Shown here one piece after another: positions 37,248-45,977 of a stretch of DNA of 64,000 nucleotides (positions within the stretch are counted from its first letter, which is position 1; each line of letters starts with the position of its first letter). The position numbers and the translations under genes were made by a program. Source of the stretch: VXNE01 sp965261535. Lineage in GTDB: Bacteria; Pseudomonadota; Gammaproteobacteria; Pseudomonadales; Azotimanducaceae. The stretch covers positions 3,472,001 to 3,536,000 of the forward strand of contig OZ253469.1 of the NCBI GenBank assembly GCA_965261535.1, in the 5' to 3' direction. The notes under the pieces were generated by a model. It saw only the letters and a list, made by a program, of their open reading frames with translations, was not told where the DNA came from and did no database searches.

Positions 37248-38404
37248 AATTCTCTCACCTCGACGACCACGCGCTATCGGGCAAGCGGGTGCTCATCCGG
37301 GAGGACTTCAACGTTCCCCTGAGCGGCGGTGCGGTTGCCAGCGATGCGCGGATCGTAGCGGCCTTGCCGACGATTCGAACATGCATCGAGCGCGGTGCGG
37401 CGGTGATCGTCATGTCGCACCTGGGACGGCCGAGCGAAGGCGATTTCGATCCCGCGCTGTCCCTGGCGCCGGTGGCAGAGCACTTGGCGCGGGCGCTTGG
37501 TCGCGCTGTTCGGGTCGTCCGCGACTGGCGCGGCGGCGTGGACGTGCCACCAGGCGGCGTGTCCCTGCTGGAGAACGTGCGCTTCGAGCCCGGGGAAGGA
37601 GCGAACGACGATGGCCTGGCCCAGGCGCTGGCGAATCTTTGCGACCTGTTCGTGATGGACGCGTTCGCGACAGCCCATCGCGCACATGCATCGACCCACG
37701 GTGTTGCGAAGTACGCCCCGGCAGCGTGCGCCGGGCCGTTGCTGGCAGCGGAACTCATGGCGCTGGGCCGCGCGCTCGAGTCGCCGGAGCGGCCGTTGGT
37801 GGCGATCCTTGGCGGCGCCAAGGTGTCGACAAAACTCGCGTTGCTGGAATCGCTGGCAGACATCGCGGATCGGATCATCGTCGGTGGCGGTATCGCCAAC
37901 ACGTTTGCCCTCGCCGCGGGACGACCGGTAGGTGCGTCGCTGGCGGAGCCATCGCTTGTGGAGACGGCGCGCCGTATCGCGAAGCGTGTGAACGTGCCGC
38001 TGCCGGTGGACATCATGACTGCGCCTGCCATCGACGCGAAAATCCCCGCCGTGCTGCGCCGCCCGATGGAAGTGGGGGAGCGCGATATGATCCTCGACAT
38101 CGGGCCGGGCACGTCGCGCGCCTGGCGCGACGATCTCGCCGATGCCGGCACGATCATCTGGAACGGTCCCGTCGGCGTGTTCGAATTCGACCAGTTCGGC
38201 GAAGGCACTCGGTTGATCGCCGAAGGCGTGGCCTCGGCAAAGGCATTCTCCATTGCGGGCGGCGGCGACACTATTGCCGCGATCGACAAGTATGACGTTC
38301 GCGAGGGCATTTCCTACATTTCCACAGGTGGTGGCGCATTCCTGGAGTTCGTAGAGAGCGGAACGCTTCCCGCCGTCGAGATCCTCAAAGCACGTGCGCG
38401 GTGA
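37244..38404 (+). CDS. pgk: phosphoglycerate kinase
   Basis: The 386-residue glycolytic kinase (E. coli 387) transfers phosphate from 1,3-bisphosphoglycerate to ADP. Signatures are KRVLIREDFNVPL, VIVMSHLGRPSEGDFDP, SLLENVRFEPGE, FVMDAFATAHRAHAST, AILGGAKVSTKLALLESL, IIWNGPVGVFEFDQFGEGT and the glycine loop IAGGGDTIAAI. ATG 37244 is used; an in-frame ATG at 37181 would add 21 residues unlike the family. It has no gap or tktA partner upstream; instead it follows the broken vapBC. The hydrolase gene overlaps its stop. Confidence 0.97.
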   Translation: MKFSHLDDHALSGKRVLIREDFNVPLSGGAVASDARIVAALPTIRTCIERGAAVIVMSHLGRPSEGDFDPALSLAPVAEHLARALGRAVRVVRDWRGGVDVPPGGVSLLENVRFEPGEGANDDGLAQALANLCDLFVMDAFATAHRAHASTHGVAKYAPAACAGPLLAAELMALGRALESPERPLVAILGGAKVSTKLALLESLADIADRIIVGGGIANTFALAAGRPVGASLAEPSLVETARRIAKRVNVPLPVDIMTAPAIDAKIPAVLRRPMEVGERDMILDIGPGTSRAWRDDLADAGTIIWNGPVGVFEFDQFGEGTRLIAEGVASAKAFSIAGGGDTIAAIDKYDVREGISYISTGGGAFLEFVESGTLPAVEILKARAR

Positions 38405-39272
38405 AGGCGACTACCGCGCCCAGTGGGGATTCGGAGCCGCGTACCGCAGTTTCTTCGATCTCGATCTCAACCAGGATTTCTTTGTGGTTCCCCACGGGGA
38501 GCAACGGCTGGCCGCACAGGTGTTCGAACCCGCTGGAACGCCAAGCGGTTCCGCCGTCGTAGTGCATGGCTACTACGACCACGTCGGCCTGTATGGCCAT
38601 CTCATCCGCTATCTGTTGGGCACCGGCCGCCGCGTGCTCGCCTACGATCAGCAGGGTCATGGCCTGTCTAGCGGCGCGGCGGCCACCATCGAGTCGTTCG
38701 ATCACTACGTCAACGCGCTTGAGAGGGTGCTCGACGCGGCGGGGCACCGTTTGCTCGAACCCGTGTGCGTGGTCGGCCAGAGCATGGGCGCGGCTGTGCT
38801 GATGCAGTACGCCGCGCGGCTCACCTCCCGCGTCTTCGCCGGCACCGCATTGCTCGCGCCCCTGGTGCGGCCGACGAACTGGCGCGTCAACCGATTCGTA
38901 TACATGGCGGCGAAATATCTCGTCGGCAGCGTCGGCAGCGTCGGTCGCGGTTGGGTGAACAACACGGAGAACCCGGAGTTCATCGAATTGTTGCGCAAGG
39001 ATCCGTTGCAATGCCCCCGACTGCCCGTGCAGTGGGTGACGGCCATGGTCGAGTGGATGTACCGCTTCGAGACCAGCGAGCCATCGTCCCTGCGGCCCCT
39101 GGTGGTGCAGGGCGGGCGGGATATGACCGTCGACGGTGCCTACAACATTCCCGTGCTCCAGCGTATCTACGACATCGAACTGCTCGAAATTCCGGAGGCC
39201 CGGCATCACCTGGTCAACGAGACGGAGGATATTCGACAGCAGATGTGGCGCTTTTTCGACGCTCACCTGTAA
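38394..39272 (+). CDS. alpha/beta hydrolase (monoacylglycerol lipase-like)
   Basis: A 292-residue serine hydrolase. The oxyanion region is AVVVHGYYDHVGLYGHLIRY, followed by VLAYDQQGHGLSSG, and the nucleophile elbow GQSMGAAVLMQYA (GxSxG). The acid is probably in LVVQGGRDMTVDGAYN and the His in IPEARHHLVNE. The HGYYDH and D-x-x-GHGxS pattern matches the monoacylglycerol lipase/lysophospholipase group. It starts at GTG 38394, overlapping the pgk stop by 11 bp, so it is translationally coupled to pgk. No signal peptide. Substrate unknown. Confidence 0.85.
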   Translation: MRGEGDYRAQWGFGAAYRSFFDLDLNQDFFVVPHGEQRLAAQVFEPAGTPSGSAVVVHGYYDHVGLYGHLIRYLLGTGRRVLAYDQQGHGLSSGAAATIESFDHYVNALERVLDAAGHRLLEPVCVVGQSMGAAVLMQYAARLTSRVFAGTALLAPLVRPTNWRVNRFVYMAAKYLVGSVGSVGRGWVNNTENPEFIELLRKDPLQCPRLPVQWVTAMVEWMYRFETSEPSSLRPLVVQGGRDMTVDGAYNIPVLQRIYDIELLEIPEARHHLVNETEDIRQQMWRFFDAHL

Positions 39273-39334
39273 GCTTTCACCGGCCCGAGCAGAACTGGCG
39301 GGATTGCCGGAGGAATCGAAGTATCTAATTCAAA

Positions 39335-40741
39335 GTGAATGACATTCGGTCAGGCAACAAGCGGTTTGATGAAATATCCGGACTGGAGGAAATATTCACT
39401 CCGGCTCGCGTCAAGACGGCGCGTGAGGATCTGGCGGCGTGGGGCGGAGACTGGACACGCGCGTTCAAGGTTGCGCCGAGCGCGATCGTGTTCCCGCAGT
39501 CCATCGAAGATGTCGTGGCGGTGACGCGGCTTGCCAACGCGCGCGGCCTGCACCTGGTTCCGTCGGGGGGACGCACGGGATTGTCGGGCGGCGCCGTGGC
39601 GTCCAACGGCGAGATCGTAGTGTCGTTCGATCGCATGAACCGCGTGCTCGACTTCAATGCAGCGGATCGAATCGTGCGTTGCGAGGCGGGCGTCGTGACC
39701 CAGACGCTGCAGGAATACGCGGCGGAACGCGACCTGTTCTATCCGGTGGATTTCGCGTCGAGCGGGTCGAGCCAGATCGGCGGCAACATCTCGACCAACG
39801 CCGGCGGCATCAAGGTGATTCGCTACGGTTTAACCCGGGATTGGGTCGCCGGGCTGACCGTCGTCACCGGCGCGGGCGATGTGCTCGAGTGCAACAACGG
39901 CCTGGTGAAGAACGCGACGGGCTATGACCTTCGTCACCTATTCATCGGCGCGGAAGGTACGCTCGGTTTCGTCGTGCAGGCGGATATCCGCCTGTTGTCC
40001 GCGCCTGCGCCGACGCGGGTCATGGTGCTCGCTATCGACCGCTTCGCCGATGTTCTGAACGTTCTGCAAGGTTTCCAGCGCGTTCTGACTCTCTCGGCCT
40101 TCGAGTTCTTCTCCGAACTCGCGCTGACCAAGGTGCTTGGCCACCGGGATGTCTCGCGTCCGTTCGCGCAGGCAGCGAACTTCTATGCGCTGATCGAGTT
40201 CGATGCCGACGACGAAGAGGCCGCGCTCGGCGCGTTCGAAACCGTCGTGGAGCAGGGTTGGGTAGGCGATGGCGTCATCAGCCGATCAGATGCGCAAGCA
40301 CAGTCGCTGTGGGCCCTGCGAGAAGGCATTACCGAGAGCATCGCCCCCTTCACGCCGTACAAGAACGACATCGCCGTGCGCGTTTCCGATGTGCCCGCGT
40401 TCCTTGACGACATCGATCGATTGGTCGGGGAGCACTATCCCGACTTCGAGGTGTGCTGGTTCGGTCACATCGGCGACGGCAACCTGCATCTCAACATCCT
40501 GAAACCCGAGAATCTCGCCATCGACGCCTTCTACGAGCGTTGCCACAGGATCAGCCCCGCCCTGTTCGAGGCGATCAGGAACCGCCGCGGCAGCATCTCC
40601 GCCGAGCACGGCGTCGGCCTCTTGAAACGCGACTTCCTGCATTATTCGCGCAGTCCCCGGGAGATCGCCTTGATGCGGCAAGTGAAGGCCGTGTTCGACC
40701 CGAACTGCGTGATGAATCCGGGGAAGATGTTTGCGCCGTGA
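39335..40741 (+). CDS. FAD-linked oxidase, D-2-hydroxyglutarate dehydrogenase-like
   Basis: A 468-residue flavoprotein of the FAD_binding_4/FAD-oxidase C family. The FAD domain shows LHLVPSGGRTGLSGGAVAS, SSGSSQIGGNISTNAGGIKV and NNGLVKNATGYDLRHLFIGA followed by EGTLGFV. The C-terminal domain has the metal/substrate motif WFGHIGDGNLHLNIL and SAEHGVGLLKRDFLHYSRS. Length and motifs match bacterial D-2-hydroxyglutarate dehydrogenases and related D-lactate or glycolate dehydrogenases; substrate choice among these is not certain. Its last 465 bp (40277-40741) recur at 42252-42716 with about 93% identity. Confidence 0.87.
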   Translation: MNDIRSGNKRFDEISGLEEIFTPARVKTAREDLAAWGGDWTRAFKVAPSAIVFPQSIEDVVAVTRLANARGLHLVPSGGRTGLSGGAVASNGEIVVSFDRMNRVLDFNAADRIVRCEAGVVTQTLQEYAAERDLFYPVDFASSGSSQIGGNISTNAGGIKVIRYGLTRDWVAGLTVVTGAGDVLECNNGLVKNATGYDLRHLFIGAEGTLGFVVQADIRLLSAPAPTRVMVLAIDRFADVLNVLQGFQRVLTLSAFEFFSELALTKVLGHRDVSRPFAQAANFYALIEFDADDEEAALGAFETVVEQGWVGDGVISRSDAQAQSLWALREGITESIAPFTPYKNDIAVRVSDVPAFLDDIDRLVGEHYPDFEVCWFGHIGDGNLHLNILKPENLAIDAFYERCHRISPALFEAIRNRRGSISAEHGVGLLKRDFLHYSRSPREIALMRQVKAVFDPNCVMNPGKMFAP

Positions 40742-40860
40742 GCATCAGGCCTGCGAAAGAAAGGCATGGCACCGCCGCCGAGGTGAAGCGGCAGATGGAA
40801 TCGCCCTATGAGGCCCTGGACATGTTGACTTGGCATGTCGGTAGACCCATATTCATCTCG

Positions 40861-41226
40861 ATGAACTGGGCTGTCGAGATTGCCGACGAGTTCGAGCCGG
40901 AGTTCGACAATCTGAACGAGGAGGTGCAAACCGAAATCCTGGCGTTGTCGCGGCTATTGCAGCAGTTCGGACCGCAACTGGGACGGCCCCGGGTGGACAC
41001 GCTGAACGGTTCCCGGTACTCGAACATGAAGGAGATGCGGTTCAGCGCGGCGGATGGAGAGTGGCGGCTGGCCTTCGCCTTCGACCATCGGAGAAAGGCT
41101 ATCCTGCTCGTTGCTGGCGATAAGTCTGGTGGCAGTTCGAGACGATTTTATCGCACTCTTGTGCGCAAAGCCGATGACCGGTTCGACAGACACTTGGCTC
41201 GGCTCGCAGAGGAAGGACGGGCGTGA
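40861..41226 (+). CDS. HigB/RelE-type toxin (phage Gp49-like)
   Basis: A 121-residue protein of the HigB/Gp49 toxin family: MNWAVEIADEFEPEFDNLNE, LLQQFGPQLGRPRVDTLNGS, NMKEMRFSAADGEWRLAFAF and DHRRKAILLVAGDKSGGSSR. These follow the family pattern of D-x-L-x-x-S-x-x-x-N-x-K-E-L-R and R-[VI]-x-[FY]-x-F-D-x-x-R-x-A-x-L-L-x-G-x-K. Such toxins are ribosome-dependent mRNA endonucleases. ATG 40861 is chosen from the family N-terminus. The next gene overlaps the stop (TGATG), as antitoxins do, but is chimeric. Located in the islet between the two copies of the oxidase 3' end. Confidence 0.78.
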   Translation: MNWAVEIADEFEPEFDNLNEEVQTEILALSRLLQQFGPQLGRPRVDTLNGSRYSNMKEMRFSAADGEWRLAFAFDHRRKAILLVAGDKSGGSSRRFYRTLVRKADDRFDRHLARLAEEGRA

Positions 41227-42026
41227 TGGCTTTGAACGTGGAAGACAAGATTTCGAGGCTTGACCTCGGCCAGCGCCGCAAGGTCGAGGAACGGGCTGCG
41301 GGGCTCATTGCCGAGGAGAAGACCCTGCGCAAGTTGCGCAAGGCAACGCGACTCACTCAGACGCCGATCGAACGGTATGGGCAAAGCAGTGTCATTAGAG
41401 CCTTGATGCAACTGATTCCTGGGGGATTGGGTTCTGCAATCGATGCTGCTCTGGTTCAAACACTCGAAAAGGTTCGACGCGATCGTAAATTCGCCTTTTT
41501 CGATGAACTGGCGAAGGGAAAGGTCGAATTAGATGAAGCGTTATTGGAGAGCGAGGACTTCATTCATTGCTTCTTTGCCACAACAAAATACGCGCTTAAC
41601 TCGCGTCGGCGGGAGAAGATCCAAATGTTTGCTCGCCTTCTGAAGACCCCGTTGAGCGGTGTAGGCGGTCCGGCGGATGTGGATGAGTATGAATATTTTC
41701 TTAGTATCCTCGATGACCTCAACTATAGGGAATTCCAAGCACTAAGGATTCTCGATGGATTTGGCGAACCAGCCGGCGACACCGACGCGGTTGCCCTGCG
41801 ATGGACTATGACGATCTGGCCCGATTTTCAATGTGAATTGTGGACTCATCTAGGTGTTTCGGCAGACGAGACAAAGGAATTCATGAACCGAATATCGCGC
41901 ACTGCATGCTATCGTGAATTCAGCGGAACGATTTGGGACTACGAGGGCGGAATGGGGAAACTCACGCGAACGTACATGCGCTTAAAGGAATACGTGGGGG
42001 AAGGTGTAGTCGAATCGGTAGGGTGA
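41226..42026 (+). CDS. chimera: HigA-like antitoxin N-terminus fused to unknown protein
   Basis: 266 residues. Residues 1-45 (MALNVEDKISRLDLGQRRKV, then ERAAGLIAEEKTLRKLRKAT and RLTQ) are the usual N-terminus of the XRE antitoxin that partners HigB/Gp49 toxins. The helix-turn-helix that should follow LTQ is missing. The frame passes near 41360 straight into unrelated sequence (YGQSSVIRALMQLIPGGLGS, FFDELAKGKVELDEALLESE, ALNSRRREKIQMFARLL). This second part looks like a conserved hypothetical of soluble alpha-helical character with one hydrophobic stretch (LMQLIPGGLGSAIDAAL). Base composition becomes visibly richer in A and T after the junction. Whether the fusion still neutralises the toxin is unknown. 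Confidence 0.65.
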   Translation: MALNVEDKISRLDLGQRRKVEERAAGLIAEEKTLRKLRKATRLTQTPIERYGQSSVIRALMQLIPGGLGSAIDAALVQTLEKVRRDRKFAFFDELAKGKVELDEALLESEDFIHCFFATTKYALNSRRREKIQMFARLLKTPLSGVGGPADVDEYEYFLSILDDLNYREFQALRILDGFGEPAGDTDAVALRWTMTIWPDFQCELWTHLGVSADETKEFMNRISRTACYREFSGTIWDYEGGMGKLTRTYMRLKEYVGEGVVESVG

Positions 42027-42251
42027 TTCGTAGCATGGTCCCTTCCTGTTGGGAGTTAGCTTGACGGCTGCGATGGGGCCGTCCCCCTTAAATGCACTGA
42101 CTGGATATTTCTGGGATTCCGTTCTGCCTACACCACCTTTTGGCTTTTTTCAGCGCGGCTAGCCGAGTCTCCTTGTATTCGCTTTCCAACATGGATAACG
42201 CAGTTCCCACCACATCAAATCGCCCACACTTCCCGCAGTCTATTTTCCTCA

Positions 42252-42716
42252 ATCAGCCGATCAGATGCCCAGGCGCAGTCGCTGTGGACCCTGCGAGAAG
42301 GTATTACCGAAAGCATCGCCCCCTTTACGCCGTACAAGAACGACATCGCCGTGCGCGTTTCCGATGTGCCCGCGTTCCTTGACGACATCGACCGATTGGT
42401 CGGGGCGCACTATCCCGACTTCGAGGTGTGCTGGTTCGGTCACATTGGCGACGGCAACCTGCATCTCAACATCCTTAAGCCCAAGAACCTTGCCATCGAC
42501 GAATTCTACGAGCGTTGCCACAGCATCAGCCCGGCCCTGTTCGAGGCGATCAGGAACCGCCGCGGCAGTATTTCCGCCGAGCACGGCGTCGGTCTCTTGA
42601 AGCGGGACTTCCTGCACTATTCCCGCAGCCTGCGGGAGATCGACTTGATGCGGCAAGTGAAGGCCGTGTTCGATCCGAATGGCGTGATGAATCCGGGCAA
42701 GCTGTTTGCGCCGTGA
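42252..42716 (+). pseudogene. 5'-truncated second copy of the oxidase gene
   Basis: This 465-bp segment aligns end to end with 40277-40741, the 3' third of the FAD-linked oxidase gene, including WFGHIGDGNLHLNILKP and the shared stop followed by GCAT. By eye I count about 34 differences, mostly third-position, so both copies evolved under protein-level selection before the copy was cut. No start codon or FAD domain precedes it; upstream (42027-42251) is non-coding. Confidence 0.9.
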
Positions 42717-42890
42717 GCATTACGCAGGATCACCAAACGGGGGTATGGATGGGGCAAGGTGGCATCGATGGGATAAGAATTTATTATGGATGCATGAAGA
42801 AAACGGTATTAGAAATTATCGCTGAGTGCTGCCAAAGTGCATTCTGTCGGCATGAAGCCGGTGCGCGTTCAACCGACTGAGGATGAATAT

Positions 42891-43797
42891 ATGGCCGTCA
42901 CCTTACGTCAGTTGCGCTATTTTCAGGCGCTGGTCGAACACGGCTCATTCAGCCGTGCGGCCGAGAGCGTTCACGTGTCGCAGCCGGCGCTGTCACTCCA
43001 GATCCGGGAACTCGAGACATCTCTAGGTGGCCGGTTGGTCGAGCGCGAGAGTCGTGGTTTCCTTCTCACCCCGCTCGGCCGCGATGCCCATGAGCAAACG
43101 CTCAGGATCCTGGACGAGACATTGCTTCTCGAGACGATGGGGAAACGATTCGAGGAGGGCCCGCTTCGAGTTACGGTGGGGATAGTCTCCACGCTTGCCC
43201 CTTATCTGCTTCCAGGAGTCCTGAAACATTTGCAGGTCTCGTCGCCTCGCGTTGAGCTTGATGTCCAGGAAGCCCCGGGCCAGGATCTCGTTGCGAGTCT
43301 TCTCGCCGGCCGTCTCGACGCCGCCATCGTTTCCCTGCCGCTCGGAATATTGGAGCTTCCAGAGCGAGATCTGTTTGAGGACTGCTTTCTGCTCGCTGGC
43401 CGGGCCGAGCGACTTGCTTCGATCCGTCGCGCCCTGGGTGGCGAGCTGCGACCCGCTTGGAAACGGTCATTGCTTCGCCGACCAGGTGCTGGGCGCCAGT
43501 CTGATGTGGCGCATGCAGGAAGTGCATCGCGGAACGGAGTCGCTCGCAACGCTGTCGAGACTTGTCGAGAGCGGGGCGGGCCTCGCGCTGCTTCCGGAAA
43601 CGGCAGCACTTTGTGAACACGCGGCGTCACCTGGCCTGCGCTTTCTCCGTTTCTCCTCGCCCGAACCTTCGCGGCGGATCGGTCTGGCCCACCGCGTCGC
43701 CTCTCGCGGCCAGCAATGGATTGATCTGCTCGCAGACGCGGCGGCGAGCGCGGGCCGAGCGCTTGTGCATCGGGCGAAAAAGAAAATTTGTGCCTGA
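42891..43797 (+). pseudogene. LysR/OxyR-like regulator with a frameshift
   Basis: The first ~185 codons encode a LysR-type regulator close to OxyR: MAVTLRQLRYFQALVEHGSF, SQPALSLQIRELETSLGG (helix-turn-helix), then the effector domain. Near 43450 the frame slips: GGELRP continues as AWKRSLLRRP and stops at 43614. One base over, the proper text resumes as PLGNGHCFADQVLGASLMWR and TESLATLSRLVESGAGLALL and runs to 43797. The GHC cysteine corresponds to the conserved OxyR GHCLRDQ position. A single-base indel thus disables the gene, unless it is an assembly error. ATG 42891 is taken; ATG 42852 is an alternative. Confidence 0.82.
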
Positions 43798-43854
43798 TCT
43801 TCGTCGGCCGCACCTCCGCGTGGAAACGTCATCCATGGAGTTTCCGCTTTAGCG

Positions 43855-44196
43855 TCATTGGCCATCGAGGGAAAGCAGCGCTTCGGCCTTTGACCGGCGT
43901 ATTGCGATGATCTTGTCGAAGCCGCTTTTCTCGAAGATCTCCAGGACGTTGTCCGACAGGGCGCAGAGCGCGAATCGCACGTCTCGATTCGTCAGGGACT
44001 TGGCGGTGACGAGAACAGCGCGAAGACCCGCTCTGCTGACGTAGCTGAGTTCCGCACAGTCCATGATCGTGGCGCGGTCGCGATCCTCGACGGCGGTCCG
44101 AACCGCTTCCTGGAACGCGATGGCATTGGAACCATCGATGCGCCCGACCACCTGGATGGACAAGACATCGTCTTGCCTTTCGGTTGTCATCTTCAT
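43855..44196 (-). CDS. STAS-domain anti-sigma-factor antagonist-like protein
   Basis: A 113-residue stand-alone STAS domain: VLSIQVVGRIDGSNAIAFQE at the start, DCAELSYVSRAGLRAVLVTA in the middle, FALCALSDNVLEIFEKSGFD at the end. Such proteins switch partners with anti-sigma kinases through phosphorylation of a Ser in the [DS]-S-[SA]-G-L motif. Here the motif reads S-R-A-G-L, so the usual phospho-acceptor Ser is Arg. No anti-sigma kinase is nearby. ATG 44196 (MKMTTERQ) is chosen. Confidence 0.78.
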   Translation of the reverse strand: MKMTTERQDDVLSIQVVGRIDGSNAIAFQEAVRTAVEDRDRATIMDCAELSYVSRAGLRAVLVTAKSLTNRDVRFALCALSDNVLEIFEKSGFDKIIAIRRSKAEALLSLDGQ

Positions 44197-44534
44197 CGTT
44201 TGCGTCCTTCGGGACCCATAGGTTGCGACGGGCTCAATCCTGTAGCTCGGCCAACAGTTCCCAGGTCTTCCACACAAGCTCGCGCGGTGCATGAAATTCC
44301 CACTTCAGCACGTATGTGGGCAGCTCGCGCATCATTGGTCTGTATCGTTTCAGTATTCTCAAATGCCACCGGTGCGTCATGAACAACCGCTGCTGTTCGG
44401 AACCGGCGCTCGGGCGATGGCGACATGGTACGCCATCTGAGGACCGAGAGGCCGATGCCGCCTCCGAAGTGCCCTCCGGCGAAGATATACTGGCCGCAAC
44501 GCGCGATGGGCGATCACATAATGAGGAGAGGAGC
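44197..44534. other. intergenic region with a possible SRPBCC-like scrap
   Basis: 338 bp between the STAS gene and the divergent aldolase gene. On the minus strand 44380-44234 can be read as a 48-residue frame ending in PTYVLKWEFHAPRELVWKTW, faintly like the start of START/SRPBCC domains, then it stops. It may be a degraded gene or chance. The aldolase ribosome binding site (GAGGAGAGGAG) ends the region. Confidence 0.25.
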
Positions 44535-45557
44535 ATGGACCGGCAGAAGCTGGAAGAGACTGCGAACGCCATGGTGGCACCGGGCCGAGGCATTCTCGCG
44601 ATAGATGAGAGTCACCCGACCTGCAAGCGCCGGTTCGATTCCATAGGCGTCGATTGCAACGAGAGTAGCCGTCGCGCCTACCGCGGGCTGCTGATCACCG
44701 CGCCGGGAAGCGCCGAGCACTTGTCCGGCTATATTCTCTTCGACGAAACCCTCCGCCAGGCGACCGATACCGGAAACAGATTCCCCGACATCATTGCGGC
44801 GGCGGGCAGTATTCCGGGCATCAAGGTCGACAAGGGTACGCTCGACACGCCGCTGCACGCGGGAGAAAAGTACACCCAGGGCCTCGACGGACTCGCCGAG
44901 CGGCTGATCGAATATCGCGATCTCGGCGCGCGGTTCGCCAAGTGGCGGGCGGTGATCACGATTGGCGATGGCATCCCGACCGGCGCTTGCATCGAAGCGA
45001 ACATGTGGGCGCTTGCGATGTATGCGTCGTTCTGTCAGGACGCCGGCATCGTTCCCATCGTCGAGCCGGAGGTATTGATGGACGGCGCGCACGACATCGA
45101 GACATGCGACTTCGCCTCGCGGGCGACACTCGGCGCGTTGTTTTCCGCACTTGCCCGTCAGAATATCCACCTCGAAGGGACAGTGCTCAAGGCGTCAATG
45201 GTGTTATCGGGCTCGGACTGTCCGGTCCAGGCCAGCGACGGGGAGATCGCGGAAAAGACGCTCGGCTGTCTACGGGACACGGTTCCCGCGGCCCTGCCTG
45301 GCGTAGTGTTCCTGTCTGGCGGGCAGACGGCGTTGCAGTCCACGGTACGTTTGAACGCGATGAACGCAAGTGGCGTCGACGTGCCGTGGCGATTGAGCTT
45401 CTCCTACGGGCGGGCGTTGCAGGAGCCCGCCCTCAAGGCCTGGGACGGCAAGGCCGAGAACGCCGTGGAGGCGCAGCGCCAGCTCGCGTTGCGGGCGCGC
45501 CTCAACGGTGCCGCGACGCTTGGAGAATACGACCCGCTTATGGAGCAAACCGCGTAG
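44535..45557 (+). CDS. fructose-bisphosphate aldolase, class I
   Basis: A 340-residue Schiff-base aldolase cleaving fructose 1,6-bisphosphate in glycolysis/gluconeogenesis. Motifs are MVAPGRGILAIDESHPTCKR, LFDETLRQ, GIKVDKGTLDTPLHAGEKYT, ANMWALAMYASFCQDAGIVP followed by IVEPEVLMDG, GTVLKASMVLSG with the Schiff-base Lys, VFLSGGQTALQSTVRLNAMN and WRLSFSYGRALQ. The length fits class I (eukaryote-like) enzymes. ATG 44535 follows a strong GAGGAGAGGAG. The second MITE copy inserts 9 bp after its stop. Confidence 0.95.
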   Translation: MDRQKLEETANAMVAPGRGILAIDESHPTCKRRFDSIGVDCNESSRRAYRGLLITAPGSAEHLSGYILFDETLRQATDTGNRFPDIIAAAGSIPGIKVDKGTLDTPLHAGEKYTQGLDGLAERLIEYRDLGARFAKWRAVITIGDGIPTGACIEANMWALAMYASFCQDAGIVPIVEPEVLMDGAHDIETCDFASRATLGALFSALARQNIHLEGTVLKASMVLSGSDCPVQASDGEIAEKTLGCLRDTVPAALPGVVFLSGGQTALQSTVRLNAMNASGVDVPWRLSFSYGRALQEPALKAWDGKAENAVEAQRQLALRARLNGAATLGEYDPLMEQTA

Positions 45558-45566
45558 TCTCGCTGG

Positions 45567-45970
45567 CTAGCCCGGATATTGCACCAAGCCGCGAGCGGAT
45601 TAGCCAAATATCACTCATTTTCAATAGGTCAATTCTATTTTTTGGAAATCTTTCCGGAAACAAACTGCGCTGGCCGCGCCCTCGCACGGTGGGGGACGGA
45701 CCACGGGCGGAGCCGAAGGCGCCGCCCGTGGGGCACTTCTGCCCGCGTGAGCGCACATGGTCGCTACACCATAAGGTGGGGCTATGCTTCCGTCTCTTTT
45801 CTTGCGAGAGGTGCCCCCTCGCGCTGCTGTTTTCTTGCGAGAGGTGCCCTCGCCTGCTGTTTTCTTGCGAGAGGTGCCCCCTCGCGCTCCCCGGCTGAAG
45901 GCTCCGAGCACGCGCACGCGGGCAAAATCCTGCGCGATCATCGCGGCCCTTGATGCGATATCCGGGCTAG
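45567..45970. mobile_element. MITE-like element, copy 2, with CTAG duplications
   Basis: A 396-bp element (45571-45966) flanked by CTAG (45567-45570, 45967-45970). The ends are inverted repeats: left CCCGGATAT, right ATATCCGGG. The body matches the copy at 31506-31797 with extra internal blocks. One is a hairpin with a perfect 10-bp stem, CCACGGGCGG at 45701-45710 and CCGCCCGTGG at 45722-45731. Another is the unit TTTTCTTGCGAGAGGTGCCC, present three times at about 45798-45880 against once in copy 1. No transposase gene. It lies 9 bp beyond the aldolase stop. Confidence 0.8.
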
Positions 45971-45977
45971 CGGTCCA

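Noticed and set aside
37255..38310. 351-codon minus-strand frame
   Set aside because: Antisense shadow of pgk.
45798..45880. Possible CRISPR or tandem regulatory array in the MITE
   Set aside because: The three units are nearly contiguous and lie wholly inside a mobile element that has one unit in its other copy.
45579..45953. 124-codon frame inside MITE copy 2
   Set aside because: It spans the repeat units, has no counterpart in copy 1 because of indels, and no protein-like features.
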